Assembly: GCA_964035015.1 (NCBI GenBank)
Contig: OZ036010.1
Coordinates: 4,172,104-4,236,103, forward strand
Reading direction: 5' to 3'
DNA from: Corallium rubrum
Lineage: Eukaryota; Cnidaria; Anthozoa; Scleralcyonacea; Coralliidae
Length of the DNA: 64,000 nt
The notes beneath the pieces were generated by a model. The model was given only the letters and a program-made list of their open reading frames with translations. It had not been told where the DNA came from and did no database searches. Numbering within the stretch: position 1 is the stretch's first letter; the number at the start of each line of letters is the position of its first letter. Shown in pieces: positions 1-27,786 of the stretch. The position numbers and the translations under genes were made by a program.

Positions 1-405
1 ATCGGCATAATCCAGAATCTATTGCAATTTATTTTATAGCTTTCTTATAATAAAGTTAAATTCAGGGATGAGCAAAAACGCTTGCATGCATATATGCGCA
101 CGGCATTACATGCATGCATGTACCAATTATATGTTCACTATGATAGGTTATTCTTCATGCGCATATAGTCTGATGAGATAACAACGTCATTTGCATTGGT
201 GTGCACATGACTTTAAAGTATCCATGACAATTGTTTTTAGAACATTTTTCTTAATTCGACGCAACTCATAATAATGTTTTGTTGTAAACTTTTTGGATTT
301 TATGATCTATATTTTATTCAGACAATCATTGACAAAAATAGTTGGCACGACACTGCGGAGTTGTGTTGAAGTCCTATATTGCTGGAAACTTTTAATTTTC
401 CCCCT

Positions 406-528
406 GTTCCCCCCCATCCCCCGTCTCAATGTTGGTCCCATTACGATGATAGAGTGTCGATGGGCATCACAACACCATTAGCACATCATTTAGTTGCTAT
501 ACAACATTGAAATGGGGGAAGGGGGGTC
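406..528. repeat. Imperfect 25-bp inverted repeat inside the satellite unit
   Basis: A C-rich arm ending in CAATGTTG (about 410-435) is mirrored by CAACATTG followed by a G-rich arm (about 505-528). About 22 of 25 positions pair. The enclosed segment is about 120 bp and recurs in every unit. It could be an old MITE captured in the satellite or a structural element. Confidence 0.7.
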
Positions 529-1144
529 CGCACCTAGTAAACGTGTAATGTGTGCCAACCATTTTGTCAACGATTGTCTGAAAATATCGAAACAACTAAG
601 AACACACATCTCTCGTTTGGCATGTGACATACTTCTAAAACTTGACATACCTTACACTATAAGGGAAAGGTAATTTATTACATGCTTAAAAAAAACAATA
701 TATTTATTATATGACATCACAATTGCATTATGTAACATATACAAGTTAAGTTTCCAGGTACGATTGAGTGATAAACAACGCGCATTGGCGATGTTCCTGC
801 GCCAGGGGAAAAAACTTTCTTATGAACAAATTTCCCCGTGTAATATAGTCAGTGTGATATAATTGTCAGAAATTGTTTGTAACACAACGGTGTTTGCAGA
901 AAATATATATATATATATATTATTAATATACGCGTTATTCATTACATAACAAAGTATTTAACACTATAATTGCACTACCGCGTCTCATATAACCAACGCA
1001 ATCCTTTATGTCAGCTTGATGTCAGACATGGCCATTAGGGTAAAGTTCAGTAGTTACGTTTCATTCAAAAATACTCCACACGCTACATTATGCTGTGAAA
1101 TTTATACTTTAAATGGTTAAGAGCACCAATATCATTTCTTAAAG

Positions 1145-1322
1145 ACACACTTTACCGTAGCTAGGAGTATTTCCTACACACTTTACCACACTTTACCACA
1201 CTTTACCACCAAACCATCTAAATATAGAGTCATAATATTATTTGCGAATTTCCGGACGGTAAAGTGTGGTAAAGTGTGGTAAAGTGTGTTGTACTTCCCC
1301 GTAGGTATGGTAAAGTGTGGCG
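1145..1322. repeat. Inverted array of the 10-mer ACACTTTACC (in unit 1)
   Basis: Three consecutive ACACTTTACC copies (about 1175-1209) face three GGTAAAGTGT copies (about 1257-1289), with one further copy outside on each side (about 1147 and 1310). The arms could pair over about 33 bp around a loop of about 46 nt. The same block recurs in units 2 to 5 (near 2795, 4475, 6175 and 7855). Iterated motifs like this are typical of protein-binding sites or cruciforms; the function is unknown. Confidence 0.85.
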
Positions 1323-1649
1323 ATTCAAAATGCTTTTGTGCTAATAACTGTGATAAACCTATTTCTTCCATGATAAACTATACATAAACACTGCTATTCA
1401 AGTAGAAGACGAGCAAAACATGCTGCGCATGGCGCCCGTCCTTCTGCTGACTCTGCGGTATTTGACTCTTGAAATTGAACACGTTCCACCTTACAGACAT
1501 CATTTCCGTTTCTCGGTCGTCGTTGCTTACTTCACGGGAACCTAACTCCGCATAATCTCTCTCTGAACTTTTTATTTTAAATGTAAAAAAGGTATACGCG
1601 TTTGCTAGTAATGCCCCGGTAACACATCTTCCGCTAAAATACATTTAAC

Positions 1650-3296
1650 ATCGGCATAATCCAGAATCTATTGCAATTTATTTTATAGCTTTCTTATAAT
1701 AAAGTTAAATTCAGGGATGAGCAAAAACGCTTGCATGCATATATGCGCACGGCATTACATGCATGCATGTACCAATTATATGTTCACTATGATAGGTTAT
1801 TCTTCATGCGCATATAGTCTGATGAGATAACAACGTCATTTGCATTGGTGTGCACATGACTTTAAAGTATCCATGACAATTGTTTTTAGAACATTTTTCT
1901 TAATTCGACGCAACTCATAATAATGTTTTGTTGTAAACTTTTTGGATTTTATGATCTATATTTTATTCAGACAATCATTGACAAAAATAGTTGGCACGAC
2001 ACTGCGGAGTTGTGTTGAAGTCCTATATTGCTGGAAACTTTTAATTTTCCCCCTGTTCCCCCCATCCCCCGTCTCAATGTTGGTCCCATTACGATGATAG
2101 AGTGTCGATGGGCATCACAACACCATTAGCACATCATTTAGTTGCTATACAACATTGAAATGGGGGAAGGGGGGTCCGCACCTAGTAAACGTGTAATGTG
2201 TGCCAACCATTTTGTCAACGATTGTCTGAAAATATCGAAACAACTAAGAACACACATCTCTCGTTTGGCATGTGACATACTTCTAAAACTTGACATACCT
2301 TACACTATAAGGGAAAGGTAATTTATTACATGCTTAAAAAAAACAATATATTTATTATATGACATCACAATTGCATTATGTAACATATACAAGTTAAGTT
2401 TCCAGGTACGATTGAGTGATAAACAACGCGCATTGGCGATGTTCCTGCGCCAGGGAAAAAACTTTCTTATGAACAAATTTCCCCGTGTAATATAGTCAGT
2501 GTGATATAATTGTCAGAAATTGTTTGTAACACAACGGTGTTTGCAGAAAATATATATATATATATATTATTAATATACGCGTTATTCATTACATAACAAA
2601 GTATTTAACACTATAATTGCACTACCGCGTCTCATATAACCAACGCAATCCTTTATGTCAGCTTGATGTCAGACATGGCCATTAGGGTAAAGTTCAGTAG
2701 TTACGTTTCATTCAAAAATACTCCACACGCTACATTATGCTGTGAAATTTATACTTTAAATGGTTAAGAGCACCAATATCATTTCTTAAAGACACACTTT
2801 ACCGTAGCTAGGAGTATTTCCTACACACTTTACCACACTTTACCACACTTTACCACCAAACCATCTAAATATAGAGTCATAATATTATTTGCGAATTTCC
2901 GGACGGTAAAGTGTGGTAAAGTGTGGTAAAGTGTGTTGTACTTCCCCGTAGGTATGGTAAAGTGTGGCGATTCAAAATGCTTTTGTGCTAATAACTGTGA
3001 TAAACCTATTTCTTCCATGATAAACTATACATAAACACTGCTATTCAAGTAGAAGACGAGCAAAACATGCTGCGCATGGCGCCCGTCCTTCTGCTGACTC
3101 TGCGGTATTTGACTCTTGAAATTGAACACGTTCCACCTTACAGACATCATTTCCGTTTCTCGGTCGTCGTTGCTTACTTCACGGGAACCTAACTCCGCAT
3201 AATCTCTCTCTGAACTTTTTATTTTAAATGTAAAAAAGGTATACGCGTTTGCTAGTAATGCCCCGGTAACACATCTTCCGCTAAAATACATTTAAC
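1650..3296. repeat. Macrosatellite unit 2
   Basis: Nearly identical to unit 1, differing by single-base indels in C and A runs. Short TA tract. Confidence 0.9.
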
Positions 3297-4193
3297 ATCG
3301 GCATAATCCAGAATCTATTGCAATTTATTTTATAGCTTTCTTATAAAGTTAAATTCAGGGATGAGCAAAAACGCTTGCATGCATATATGCGCACGGCATT
3401 ACATGCATGCATGTACCAATTATATGTTCACTATGATAGGTTATTCTTCATGCGCATATAGTCTGATGAGATAACAACGTCATTTGCATTGGTGTGCACA
3501 TGACTTTAAAGTATCCATGACAATTGTTTTTAGAACATTTTTCTTAATTCGACGCAACTCATAATAATGTTTTGTTGTAAACTTTTTGGATTTTATGATC
3601 TATATTTTATTCAGACAATCATTGACAAAAATAGTTGGCACGACACTGCGGAGTTGTGTTGAAGTCCTATATTGCTGGAAAATTTTAATTTTCCCCCTGT
3701 TCCCCCCATCCCCCGTCTCAATGTTGGTCCATTACGATGATAGAGTGTCGATGGGCATCACAACACCATTAGCACATCATTTAGTTGCTATACAACATTG
3801 AAATGGGGGAAGGGGGGTCCGCACCTAGTAAACGTGTAATGTGTGCCAACCATTTTGTCAACGATTGTCTGAAAATATCGAAACAATTAAGAACACACAT
3901 CTCTCGTTTGGCATGTGACATACTTCTAAAACTTGACATACCTTACACTATAAGGGAAAGGTAATTTATTACATGCTTGAAAAAAACAATATATTTATTA
4001 TATGACGTCACAATTGCATTATGTTACGTATACAAGTTAAGTTTCCAGGTACGATTGAGTGATAAACAACGCGCATTGGCGATGTTCCTGCGCCAGGGGA
4101 AAAAACTTTCTTATCAACAAATTTCCCCGTGTAATATAGTCAATGTGATATAATTGTCAGAAATTGTTTGTAACACAACGGTGTTTGCAGAAA

Positions 4194-4255
<62 letters not shown>

Positions 4256-4977
4256 AATATACGCGTTATTCATTACATAACAAAGTATTTAACACTATAA
4301 TTGCACTACCGCGTCTCATATAACCAACGCAATCCTTTATGTCAGCTTGATGTCAGACATGGCCATTAGGGTAAAGTTCAGTAGTTACGTTTCATTCAAA
4401 AATACTCCACACGCTACATTACGCTGTGAAATTTATACTTTAAAGGTTAAGAGCACCAATATCATTTCTTAAAGACACACTTTACCGTAGCTAGGAGTAT
4501 TTCCTACACACTTTACCACACTTTACCACACTTTACCACCAAACCATCTAAATATAGAGTCATAATATTATTTGCGAATTTCCGGACGGTAAAGTGTGGT
4601 AAAGTGTGGTAAAGTGTGTTGTACTTCCCCGTAGGTATGGTAAAGTGTGGCGATTCAAAATGCTTTTGTGCTAATAACTGTGATAAACCTATTTCTTCCA
4701 TGATAAACTATACATAAACACTGCTATTCAAGTAGAAGACGAGCAAAACATGCTGCGCATGGCGGCCGTCCTTCTGCTGACTCTGCGGTATTTGACTCTT
4801 GAAATTGAACACGTTCCACCTTACAGACATCATTTCCGTTTCTCGGTCGTCGATGCTTACTTCACGGGAACCTAACTCCGCATAATCTCTCTCTGAACTT
4901 TTTATTAAAAGTAAAAAAGGCACACGCGTTTGCTAGTAATGCCCAGGTAACACATCTTCCGCTAAAATACATTTAAC
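3297..4977. repeat. Macrosatellite unit 3
   Basis: Second sequence subtype (TTATAAAG rather than TTATAATAAAG near its start). The TA tract is expanded at about 4195-4252. Confidence 0.9.
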
Positions 4978-5872
4978 ATCGGCATAATCCACAATCTATT
5001 GCAATTTATTTTATAGCTTTCTTATAAAGTTAAATTCAGGGATGAGCAAAAACGCTTGCATGCATATATGCGCACGGCATTACATGCATGCATGTACCAA
5101 TTATATGTTCACTATGATAGGTTATTCTTCATGCGCATATAGTCTGATGAGATAACAACGTCATGTGCACTGGTGTGCACATGACTTTAAAGTATCCATG
5201 AGAATTGTTTTTAGAACATTTTTCTTAATTCGACGCAACTCATAATAATGTTTTGTTGTAAACTTTTTGGATTTTATGATCTATATTTTATTCAGACAAT
5301 CATTGACAAAAATAGTTGGCACGACACTGCGGAGTTGTGTTGAAGTCCTATATTGCTGGAAAATTTTAATTTTCCCCCTGTTCCCCCCCATCCCCCGTCT
5401 CAATGTTGGTCCATTACGATGATAGAGTGTCGATGGGCATCACAACACCATTAGCACATCATTTAGTTGCTATACAACATTGAAATGGGGGAAGGGGGGT
5501 CCGCACCTAGTAAACGTGTAATGTGTGCCAACCATTTTGTCAACGATTGTCTGAAAATATCGAAACAATTAAGAACACACATCTCTCGTTTGGCATGTGA
5601 CATACTTCTAAAACTTGACATACCTTACACTATAAGGGAAAGGTAATTTATTACATGTTTGAAAAAAACAATATATTTATTATATGACGTCACAATTGCA
5701 TTATGTTACGTATACAAGTTAAGTTTCCAGGTACGATTGAGTGATAAACAACGCGCATTGGCGATGTTCCTGCGCCAGGAGAAAAAACTTTCTTATCAAC
5801 AAATTTCCCCGTGTAATATAGTCAATGTGATATAATTGTCAGAAATTGTTTGTAACACAACGGTGTTTGCAG

Positions 5873-5953
<81 letters not shown>

Positions 5954-6676
5954 AATATACGCGTTATTCATTACATAACAAAGTATTTAACACTATAATT
6001 GCACTACCGCGTCTCATATAACCAACGCAATCCTTTATGTCAGCTTGATGTCAGACATGGCCATTAGGGTAAAGTTCAGTAGTTACGTTTCATTCAAAAA
6101 TACTCCACACGCTACATTACGCTGTGAAATTTATACTTTAAAAGGTTAAGAGCACCAATATCATTTCTTAAAGACACACTTTACCGTAGCTAGGAGTATT
6201 TCCTACACACTTTACCACACTTTACCACACTTTACCACCAAACCATCTAAATATAGAGTCATAATATTATTTGCGAATTTCCGGACGGTAAAGTGTGGTA
6301 AAGTGTGGTAAAGTGTGTTGTACTTCCCCGTAGGTATGGTAAAGTGTGGCGATTCAAAATGCTTTTGTGCTAATAACTGTGATAAACCTATTTCTTCCAT
6401 GATAAACTATACATAAACACTGCTATTCAAGTAGAAGACGAGCAAAACATGCTGCGCATGGCGGCCGTCCTTCTGCTGACTCTGCGGTATTTGACTCTTG
6501 AAATTGAACACGTTCCACCTTACAGACATCATTTCCGTTTCTCGGTCGTCGATGCTTACTTCACGGGAACCTAACTCCGCATAATCTCTCTCTGAACTTT
6601 TTATTAAAAGTAAAAAAGGCACACGCGTTTGCTAGTAATGCCCAGGTAACACATCTTCCGCTAAAATACATTTAAC
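4978..6676. repeat. Macrosatellite unit 4
   Basis: Second subtype. It has a long TA tract at about 5876-5948, which makes it the longest unit. Confidence 0.9.
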
Positions 6677-7570
6677 ATCGGCATAATCCACAATCTATTG
6701 CAATTTATTTTATAGCTTTCTTATAAAGTTAAATTCAGGGATGAGCAAAAACGCTTGCATGCATATATGCGCACGGCATTACATGCATGCATGTACCAAT
6801 TATATGTTCACTATGATAGGTTATTCTTCATGCGCATATAGTCTGATGAGATAACAACGTCATGTGCACTGGTGTGCACATGACTTTAAAGTATCCATGA
6901 GAATTGTTTTTAGAACATTTTTCTTAATTCGACGCAACTCATAATAATGTTTTGTTGTAAACTTTTTGGATTTTATGATCTATATTTTATTCAGACAATC
7001 ATTGACAAAAATAGTTGGCACGACACTGCGGAGTTGTGTTGAAGTCCTATATTGCTGGAAAATTTTAATTTTCCCCTGTTCCCCCCCATCCCCCGTCTCA
7101 ATGTTGGTCCATTACGATGATAGAGTGTCGATGGGCATCACAACACCATTAGCACATCATTTAGTTGCTATACAACATTGAAATGGGGGAAGGGGGGTCC
7201 GCACCTAGTAAACGTGTAATGTGTGCCAACCATTTTGTCAACGATTGTCTGAAAATATCGAAACAATTAAGAACACACATCTCTCGTTTGGCATGTGACA
7301 TACTTCTAAAACTTGACATACCTTACACTATAAGGGAAAGGTAATTTATTACATGTTTGAAAAAAACAATATATTTATTATATGACGTCACAATTGCATT
7401 ATGTTACGTATACAAGTTAAGTTTCCAGGTACGATTGAGTGATAAACAACGCGCATTGGCGATGTTCCTGCGCCAGGAGAAAAAACTTTCTTATCAACAA
7501 ATTTCCCCGTGTAATATAGTCAATGTGATATAATTGTCAGAAATTGTTTGTAACACAACGGTGTTTGCAG

Positions 7571-7643
<73 letters not shown>

Positions 7644-8359
7644 GCGTTATTCATTACATAACAAAGTATTTAACACTATAATTGCACTACCGCGTCTCAT
7701 ATAACCAACGCAATCCTTTATGTCAGCTTGATGTCAGACATGGCCATTAGGGTAAAGTTCAGTAGTTACGTTTCATTCAAAAATACTCCACACGCTACAT
7801 TACGCTGTGAAATTTATACTTTAAAAGGTTAAGAGCACCAATATCATTTCTTAAAGACACACTTTACCGTAGCTAGGAGTATTTCCTACACACTTTACCA
7901 CACTTTACCACACTTTACCACCAAACCATCTAAATATAGAGTCATAATATTATTTGCGAATTTCCGGACGGTAAAGTGTGGTAAAGTGTGGTAAAGTGTG
8001 TTGTACTTCCCCGTAGGTATGGTAAAGTGTGGCGATTCAAAATGCTTTTGTGCTAATAACTGTGATAAACCTATTTCTTCCATGATAAACTATACATAAA
8101 CACTGCTATTCAAGTAGAAGACGAGCAAAACATGCTGCGCATGGCGGCCGTCCTTCTGCTGACTCTGCGGTATTTGACTCTTGAAATTGAACACGTTCCA
8201 CCTTACAGACATCATTTCCGTTTCTCGGTCGTCGATGCTTACTTCACGGGAACCTAACTCCGCATAATCTCTCTCTGAACTTTTTATTAAAAGTAAAAAA
8301 GGCACACGCGTTTGCTAGTAATGCCCAGGTAACACATCTTCCGCTAAAATACATTTAAC
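6677..8359. repeat. Macrosatellite unit 5
   Basis: Second subtype. The TA tract is at about 7574-7641, and the TTATTAA sequence that follows it in other units is lost. Confidence 0.9.
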
Positions 8360-9124
<765 letters not shown>

Positions 9125-9427
9125 TATGGGAAGTTTGGGAGAACGAGAAATTGCAAATTCCACATGTGTTTCAAGTATTTCCTTTATAAAAAACCCCGTC
9201 AGAAAAGGTTAAAATTAAACGTTAAAATTGATCAAAACAAAAAGCGTAAATTCTCCTTACTGTCCATGGATGGCGTATAATGGTGTTTATGTAAAAATTT
9301 TAATTAGAATAATGGCGTATTGGATGGTGTAATCTATCCATGCATGTCTTCCAGTGAGTTATAGAACACGGCATTTAACCAAACCCCGCTTGCGTTTTAT
9401 ATATATAATGGAAATAACAAGGCTCAC

Positions 9428-22923
<13,496 letters not shown>

Positions 22924-23154
22924 CTATACAAACAAAAATAATTGAAGGTTGATTTCAAAAAAGACAAAAAAATATACATGTATGAGGCCACAGGCAGGGC
23001 TTTAAATTTTAAATTTTCAGCAGTATCTAAGTGGGATAACAGGTTTCTTAATCTGGTATCCCTCCTTGAAATCTAGTATCCCACTTTTGAATACTAAACA
23101 GTAAATATCACAACTTGCAAATCTAAAATTAAGTATAACAGTTTGTGACAGTGC

Positions 23155-23765
23155 CTGCAGTTACGTTACGTTTTAAGATGTAACGCTACATTGTAAGATG
23201 TTTCGTTACATTCTAATACGTTACGCTACATTATAAGGCGTTACGTTACATTGTAAGACGTTACGCTACATTGTAAGACATTACGCTACATTGTAAGACA
23301 TTACGTTACATTACATTATAATAAGACGTTACGTTACATTCTAAGACGTTACCGCAACGTCTTAGAAAGACGTTACGCTACATTCTAAAACGTTACGCTA
23401 CATTATAAGACGTTACGCTACATCATAAGACGTTACGCTACATTGTAAGACATTACGTTACATTGTAAGACGTTACGTTACATTGTAAGACGTTATGGTT
23501 ACATTGTAAGATGTTACGCTACATTATACGACGTGACGTTACATTATAAGACGTTACGCTACATTATAAGACGTTTCGCTACATTGTAAGACATTTCGCT
23601 ACATTGTAAGACGTTACGTTACATTGTAAGGCGTTACGCTACATTGTAAGACGTTACGCTACATTATAAGACATTACGCTACATTCAAAGACGTTACGCT
23701 ACATTGTAAGACTTTACGCTAAATTATAAGACGTTAGGCTACATTATAAGACGTTACGCTACATC
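23155..23765. repeat. 20-bp minisatellite, about 30 copies
   Basis: Consensus GTTACGCTACATTGTAAGAC with C/T and A/G variants and one short inverted interruption (about 23345-23370). Nothing else is visible in 22960-23155 or 23770-23940 apart from a poly-T run. Confidence 0.9.
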
Positions 23766-23952
23766 GTTTCATTTGGTGCCCAGTATTGGGCACAGACACT
23801 CAGTCTGAACGCAGCCTCAGGTAGCACTGGGTTAAATAGAGATTATTACTCGGGCTACCTGTGGTGGCCGAGTCTAGAGTACCTGTGGTAGCCGAGTCTA
23901 AGGTTTCGCCTCTGTTATTTTTTTTTTTTTTTTTTTTGTGTCGACAAATTGC

Positions 23953-24206
23953 AATAGGCGAGTTTCAGGGTGTTGCGTGCGCATCGTTCTGGAAAGGAAT
24001 TGGCGGGCTCTTGGTGGGCTCCCCACAAAGTAAGCAGTGGCAAACAGACTTGCTAGTGAGAGCCAACAACAGCAGAATAATAGTGCTAAATATCCAGAAA
24101 CTTTATCTATACTTTGTTTATTTTAAATAGTACGTTTACTTTGAGGGGAGCTTGCCAGTATTTTTTGAAAAATGATGCGCGCGCAACACCCTGAAACTAG
24201 CCTATT
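23953..24206. mobile_element. 254-bp MITE with 33-bp terminal inverted repeats
   Basis: AATAGGCGAGTTTCAGGGTG at the left and CACCCTGAAACTAGCCTATT at the right are inverted, with only two or three mismatches over 33 bp. The target duplication is unclear. No coding potential. Confidence 0.75.
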
Positions 24207-24228
24207 CTTGCGCAACATTTCCCAAAAG

Positions 24229-24365
24229 AAATATAGTAAGGTTAGATATACTGCCGAAACAGAGAACGTAGGAGTCTAACGTTTCGAGCGAAGACCCTTC
24301 GTCAGAGAGAAAGGAAGGAGAGAGTCAGAGAGAAACGAAGGGCCTTCGCTCGACTTTTACTACAC
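24229..24365. repeat. Penelope-like foldback fragment
   Basis: GAAATATAGTAAGGTTAGAT, then CGTTTCGAGCGAAGACCCTT on one side and GAAGGGCCTTCGCTCG on the other. Confidence 0.6.
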
Positions 24366-24910
24366 TATTTGGATTATTTCCCAAAAGCCTTTGCGAACCT
24401 GAAGCGTGCTCAAATGATTTCATCATGGCTGATTTTCATGCATGAGTCACAAGTTTTTTCTTCTCCTGACGGCCTTTGGTTGTGTTGTTCGAAGTGAATT
24501 TGTGTTTTAATGATAAACACGCTCACAATGCTTACAATAGACTATAGTAGACCTGGGTTGGTCGCCCAGCTAGCACACAACGTAATCCCAACGTTCGCAA
24601 AAGGTTGTGGTTTGGTTAATAGGTTGGACCGAACGTTCTGACAACGTAATCGCAACGTTCGCAAAAGGTTGTGGTTTGGTTAGGTTGGACCAAACGTTCT
24701 GACAACGTAATCGCAACATTGTTTTTCTCAGACGGAGATATATTAAATTACAAATAGGTGTTATAAACCATGAGTAAACGTTGTAGAAACGTTGGAATGC
24801 AACGTACTTCAGAGACGTTCATATAACGTCTCATGGACGTTGCGTATATTAGTAATAAAATGTTTGTATATTTAGATCAAAGATCTGTCTAATACAACTG
24901 CATGGTATTT

Positions 24911-24985
24911 GAAATATAGTAAGGTATGATATTCTGCCGAAACAGAGAACGTAGGTCGACAGTATATCAAACCTTACTATATTTC
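24911..24985. repeat. Penelope-like foldback, 75 bp
   Basis: GAAATATAGTAAGGT is mirrored by ACCTTACTATATTTC with TTCTGCCGAAACAGAGAACG between. It lies within the left AACGTT-rich arm. Confidence 0.7.
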
Positions 24986-25151
24986 GATTGTTGTTTCAAC
25001 AGTACACTGCCTGGTATTTGGATTTTTTAAGCAAAACGACAGAGTTTTTATAATAGCGAACGTTGTTGTATAAACGTTTGGGAAACGTTCGAACGTAACG
25101 TTGCTCAAATACGTTCTGAAAACGTTCTCGCTACGTTGTGACCTTGTGTCT

Positions 25152-25170
25152 GTGACGTAATTTACGTCAC
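25152..25170. promoter_or_regulatory. Perfect palindrome with two CRE-like half sites
   Basis: GTGACGTAATTTACGTCAC is an exact 19-bp palindrome with TGACGTAA/TTACGTCA cores, the kind of site bound by CREB/ATF-type bZIP factors. It lies just inside the left AACGTT-rich arm and upstream of the DUF4806-like gene, so it may be part of its promoter. Confidence 0.4.
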
Positions 25171-25849
25171 GTTCCGGATATGGCCTTCGTCTCTGCCTTC
25201 GTGTTGGTGGGATACAACCACTGTACAACGATTCAAGCGCAAGTCTGTTTCGCGATTCTTCTGTCTTCAATCCGTTATTCATTCTTGTTTATTAAAGCCA
25301 TCATCGTTTGCAAAGTAAGTAAACACCTTATCAGTTATGTATACAATATTTTTCAGCGATTCTTCTCGTGTTAAATCACTAGTAAACACAGTTAACTGAA
25401 CCTGTTTACAATTGACGTTTACAATTGACATGCTTACGTGTATTTTCAAAATGACTTCTGAATGTTCGCGGTAACGCGTTACCTATCCTATTGCATATGA
25501 ATGAAATAGCGCAAAGCTACGAATGCGTTTATACTTATACTTCTGCTTATACTGCGCTGCAATTACATGTATTAACACATTTTGCGAAAGCATGGCAAGA
25601 AGTGACAGATGTGAGATGAATATTTACATATTCAAGATGGTCTCCATGCTGCCCAAAATGTCATTGAAATTGCCGGCTGTATTCGTTATGAAATGAAACT
25701 CTACGTCGCTCTTGTGTCGAGTCAAATATAATTATTTAGCTTTAGGTTTAAAACCATCACAACATATACAGTATAAACACAATGACAAGTCACAAGTCTA
25801 AGTCAAACTTGGTTCAAGTCTATGAGAGCATCATGGATTATCTAACACA

Positions 25850-26280
25850 GGTGCGGCGTGGATTCATACGCTGGTGTTAATAATCGAGTAAAATTAAATA
25901 AGTTGACCAGTCATATAAACATGTGTAGCAAGTTCTATTGATTGGCACCACATTTTGGTCTTATTGGCTTGATGTATTTCGTATAAGCTAATCAATCACA
26001 TAAACCAATTCCATCACAGATCTGACCAAAAATGACTAAGATGCATCACAAGTGTGGCAAGTCTTCATTCATTAGATCTGAGATGGATTTGGTTTATGTG
26101 ATTGATTATAACTTTATATTATTAAGAACATCAAGCCAACTAAATCAAATGCTGCCAATCAATACAACTCGCCACATGGTGTATCACTGGTCAATTTGAC
26201 TTGAGCAAAAACCATCCTATAAATCCACGCTGTATAAATCCACGATCTTGTGCTAAATAATCTACGAAGCTCTTATATAT
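25850..26280. repeat. Imperfect foldback element, about 430 bp
   Basis: AATCAATCACATAAACCAAT (about 26000) is mirrored by TTGGTTTATGTGATTGATTA (about 26090). Pairing extends through TCTATTGATTGGC/GCCAATCAATACA to the flanks. No gene is seen in 25290-26470 apart from this. Confidence 0.6.
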
Positions 26281-26474
26281 TTGAAGCAACATGAGCCCCC
26301 ACGATGAGCTTTAAGCTCTTGGGGTTAATGTATTAATAAAATATTGTTTAAATAAAAAAAATAAAAAAAGTTGGCCTTAGATTTAACATTGTCTTCATAA
26401 GTTGGACTTGTGATGAATTTATATATGGCTTTTTTTTATATAAGGGTATTGCTGGGTGCCACAAGAGGAGTGAG

Positions 26475-27710
26475 TTGGTGGCAATGATATATTAGAGGAT
26501 GTGTTACCAAAACCAGCAGATTGCCTTGAAGATTTACACATAATATGTGATCGCCTGGAGGAGGAAAATTTCAAAAAGAAAGTGGTAGTTGCATTATTTG
26601 TTGTGTTTGTTGAACCCCACTTGTAATGTAACCTTTCAAGATTGAGAAGCCATTGACTACTTATTTGACACTGTTAACTCTGGTACAATTATTATACAAT
26701 ACTGATACAATCTTGACTGTGATTGGCTAAAAACCTACAGATAATTCTTGGCACCTACAAAGTATCAAAAAATGTCTGTACAGTAGCTATGACGAGCTGG
26801 CCAGCAGTTTGAACAAAAGAAAAACATGGTGGGTGTCTTTAGGGGCAAAGATCAGAAGCGGATTAATCCGGTGGATTTGGCACATTTTGTTGATGGCAAA
26901 ACCACAAAGAAAACCTAGTGAGCTACAGAACACATACAGTTGTTAGATTTTAAAGCAGTATTTGAAAGAGAAAATTGTATTTGAAAGAGAAAAAATTAAG
27001 CGAACCTCAAACTGAACTGGTATGAATTTACTATTTTTATCTACCTTTGTATAAAACGTTCTAAAGGCTTCTACATTTGTAATTGTATAATAAAACAATT
27101 ATTGAATTCGGTTTTCACATGATACAGTAAAAACCCACCAACAAGAACCTACATTTTACAATGTAGCCTGGGATAGGTTCTTATATATTCTTAACACAAG
27201 CTACAGTAAAATCCCACTGACAATAACCTACTACCATTAAGAACCTCAGGTTGAAATTAAGAATATATATTCTTAATTTCATGTTATATATATTCTTAAT
27301 TGGTGAAACACATCTAGATTGTCCCAAGCTACACTGATGAGCTGTAGTACAGCGAAACACGTGTCTGTAGATTGAACTATAAATATGTAATGTTTACAAC
27401 ATGAGCGGCCGTGTTGTTTTGAATATACAATCACGAGCCGAAGGTGAGTGATTGTATATTCAATACAACAAGGACGCGAGTGTTGTAAACAACTTGTGAA
27501 ATGAATAAATAGTAAAAATCCCTTTGGGATATTGAGATGCTAATTAGTTACAAGCACTAGTGGTTGTATCAGAAGAGTATACACCCACTAGTGGTTGTAA
27601 CTAATTAGCATCATTGGTTTTAGTTTGTATGGGGTTTACAGGGGTATACATGTGATGTAATTTCTGAAATTGGACTGACTGCAAAACTCATTGAATTAGT
27701 AATGAATTTC

Positions 27711-27786
<76 letters not shown>

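Larger units (their letters stand above)
1..1649. repeat. Macrosatellite unit 1
   Basis: First unit. It holds a short TA tract near 905-920, a C-rich/G-rich inverted repeat (about 406-528) and the ACACTTTACC motif array (about 1145-1322). Confidence 0.9.

Noticed and set aside
150..190. Hammerhead ribozyme in the satellite (CTGATGAG)
   Set aside because: The CTGATGAG core is not followed by a stem and GAAA; the remaining conserved positions are missing.
1183..8305. Conserved 62-, 71- and 88-residue ORFs repeated in each satellite unit
   Set aside because: They recur because the units are nearly identical. There are no domains, and the ORFs run through the ACACTTTACC repeats and are broken by indels between subtypes.
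23155..23765. CRISPR array
   Set aside because: Direct repeats are contiguous without unique spacers, in a eukaryotic setting.
23861..24130. 89-residue ORF across the poly-T run
   Set aside because: Crosses a MITE and a homopolymer; no homology seen.
25180..25374. First exon of the DUF4806-like gene (MAFVSAFVLVGYN frame)
   Set aside because: It has an ATG and a nearby GTAAGT, but no recognisable sequence and no demonstrable junction to later exons.
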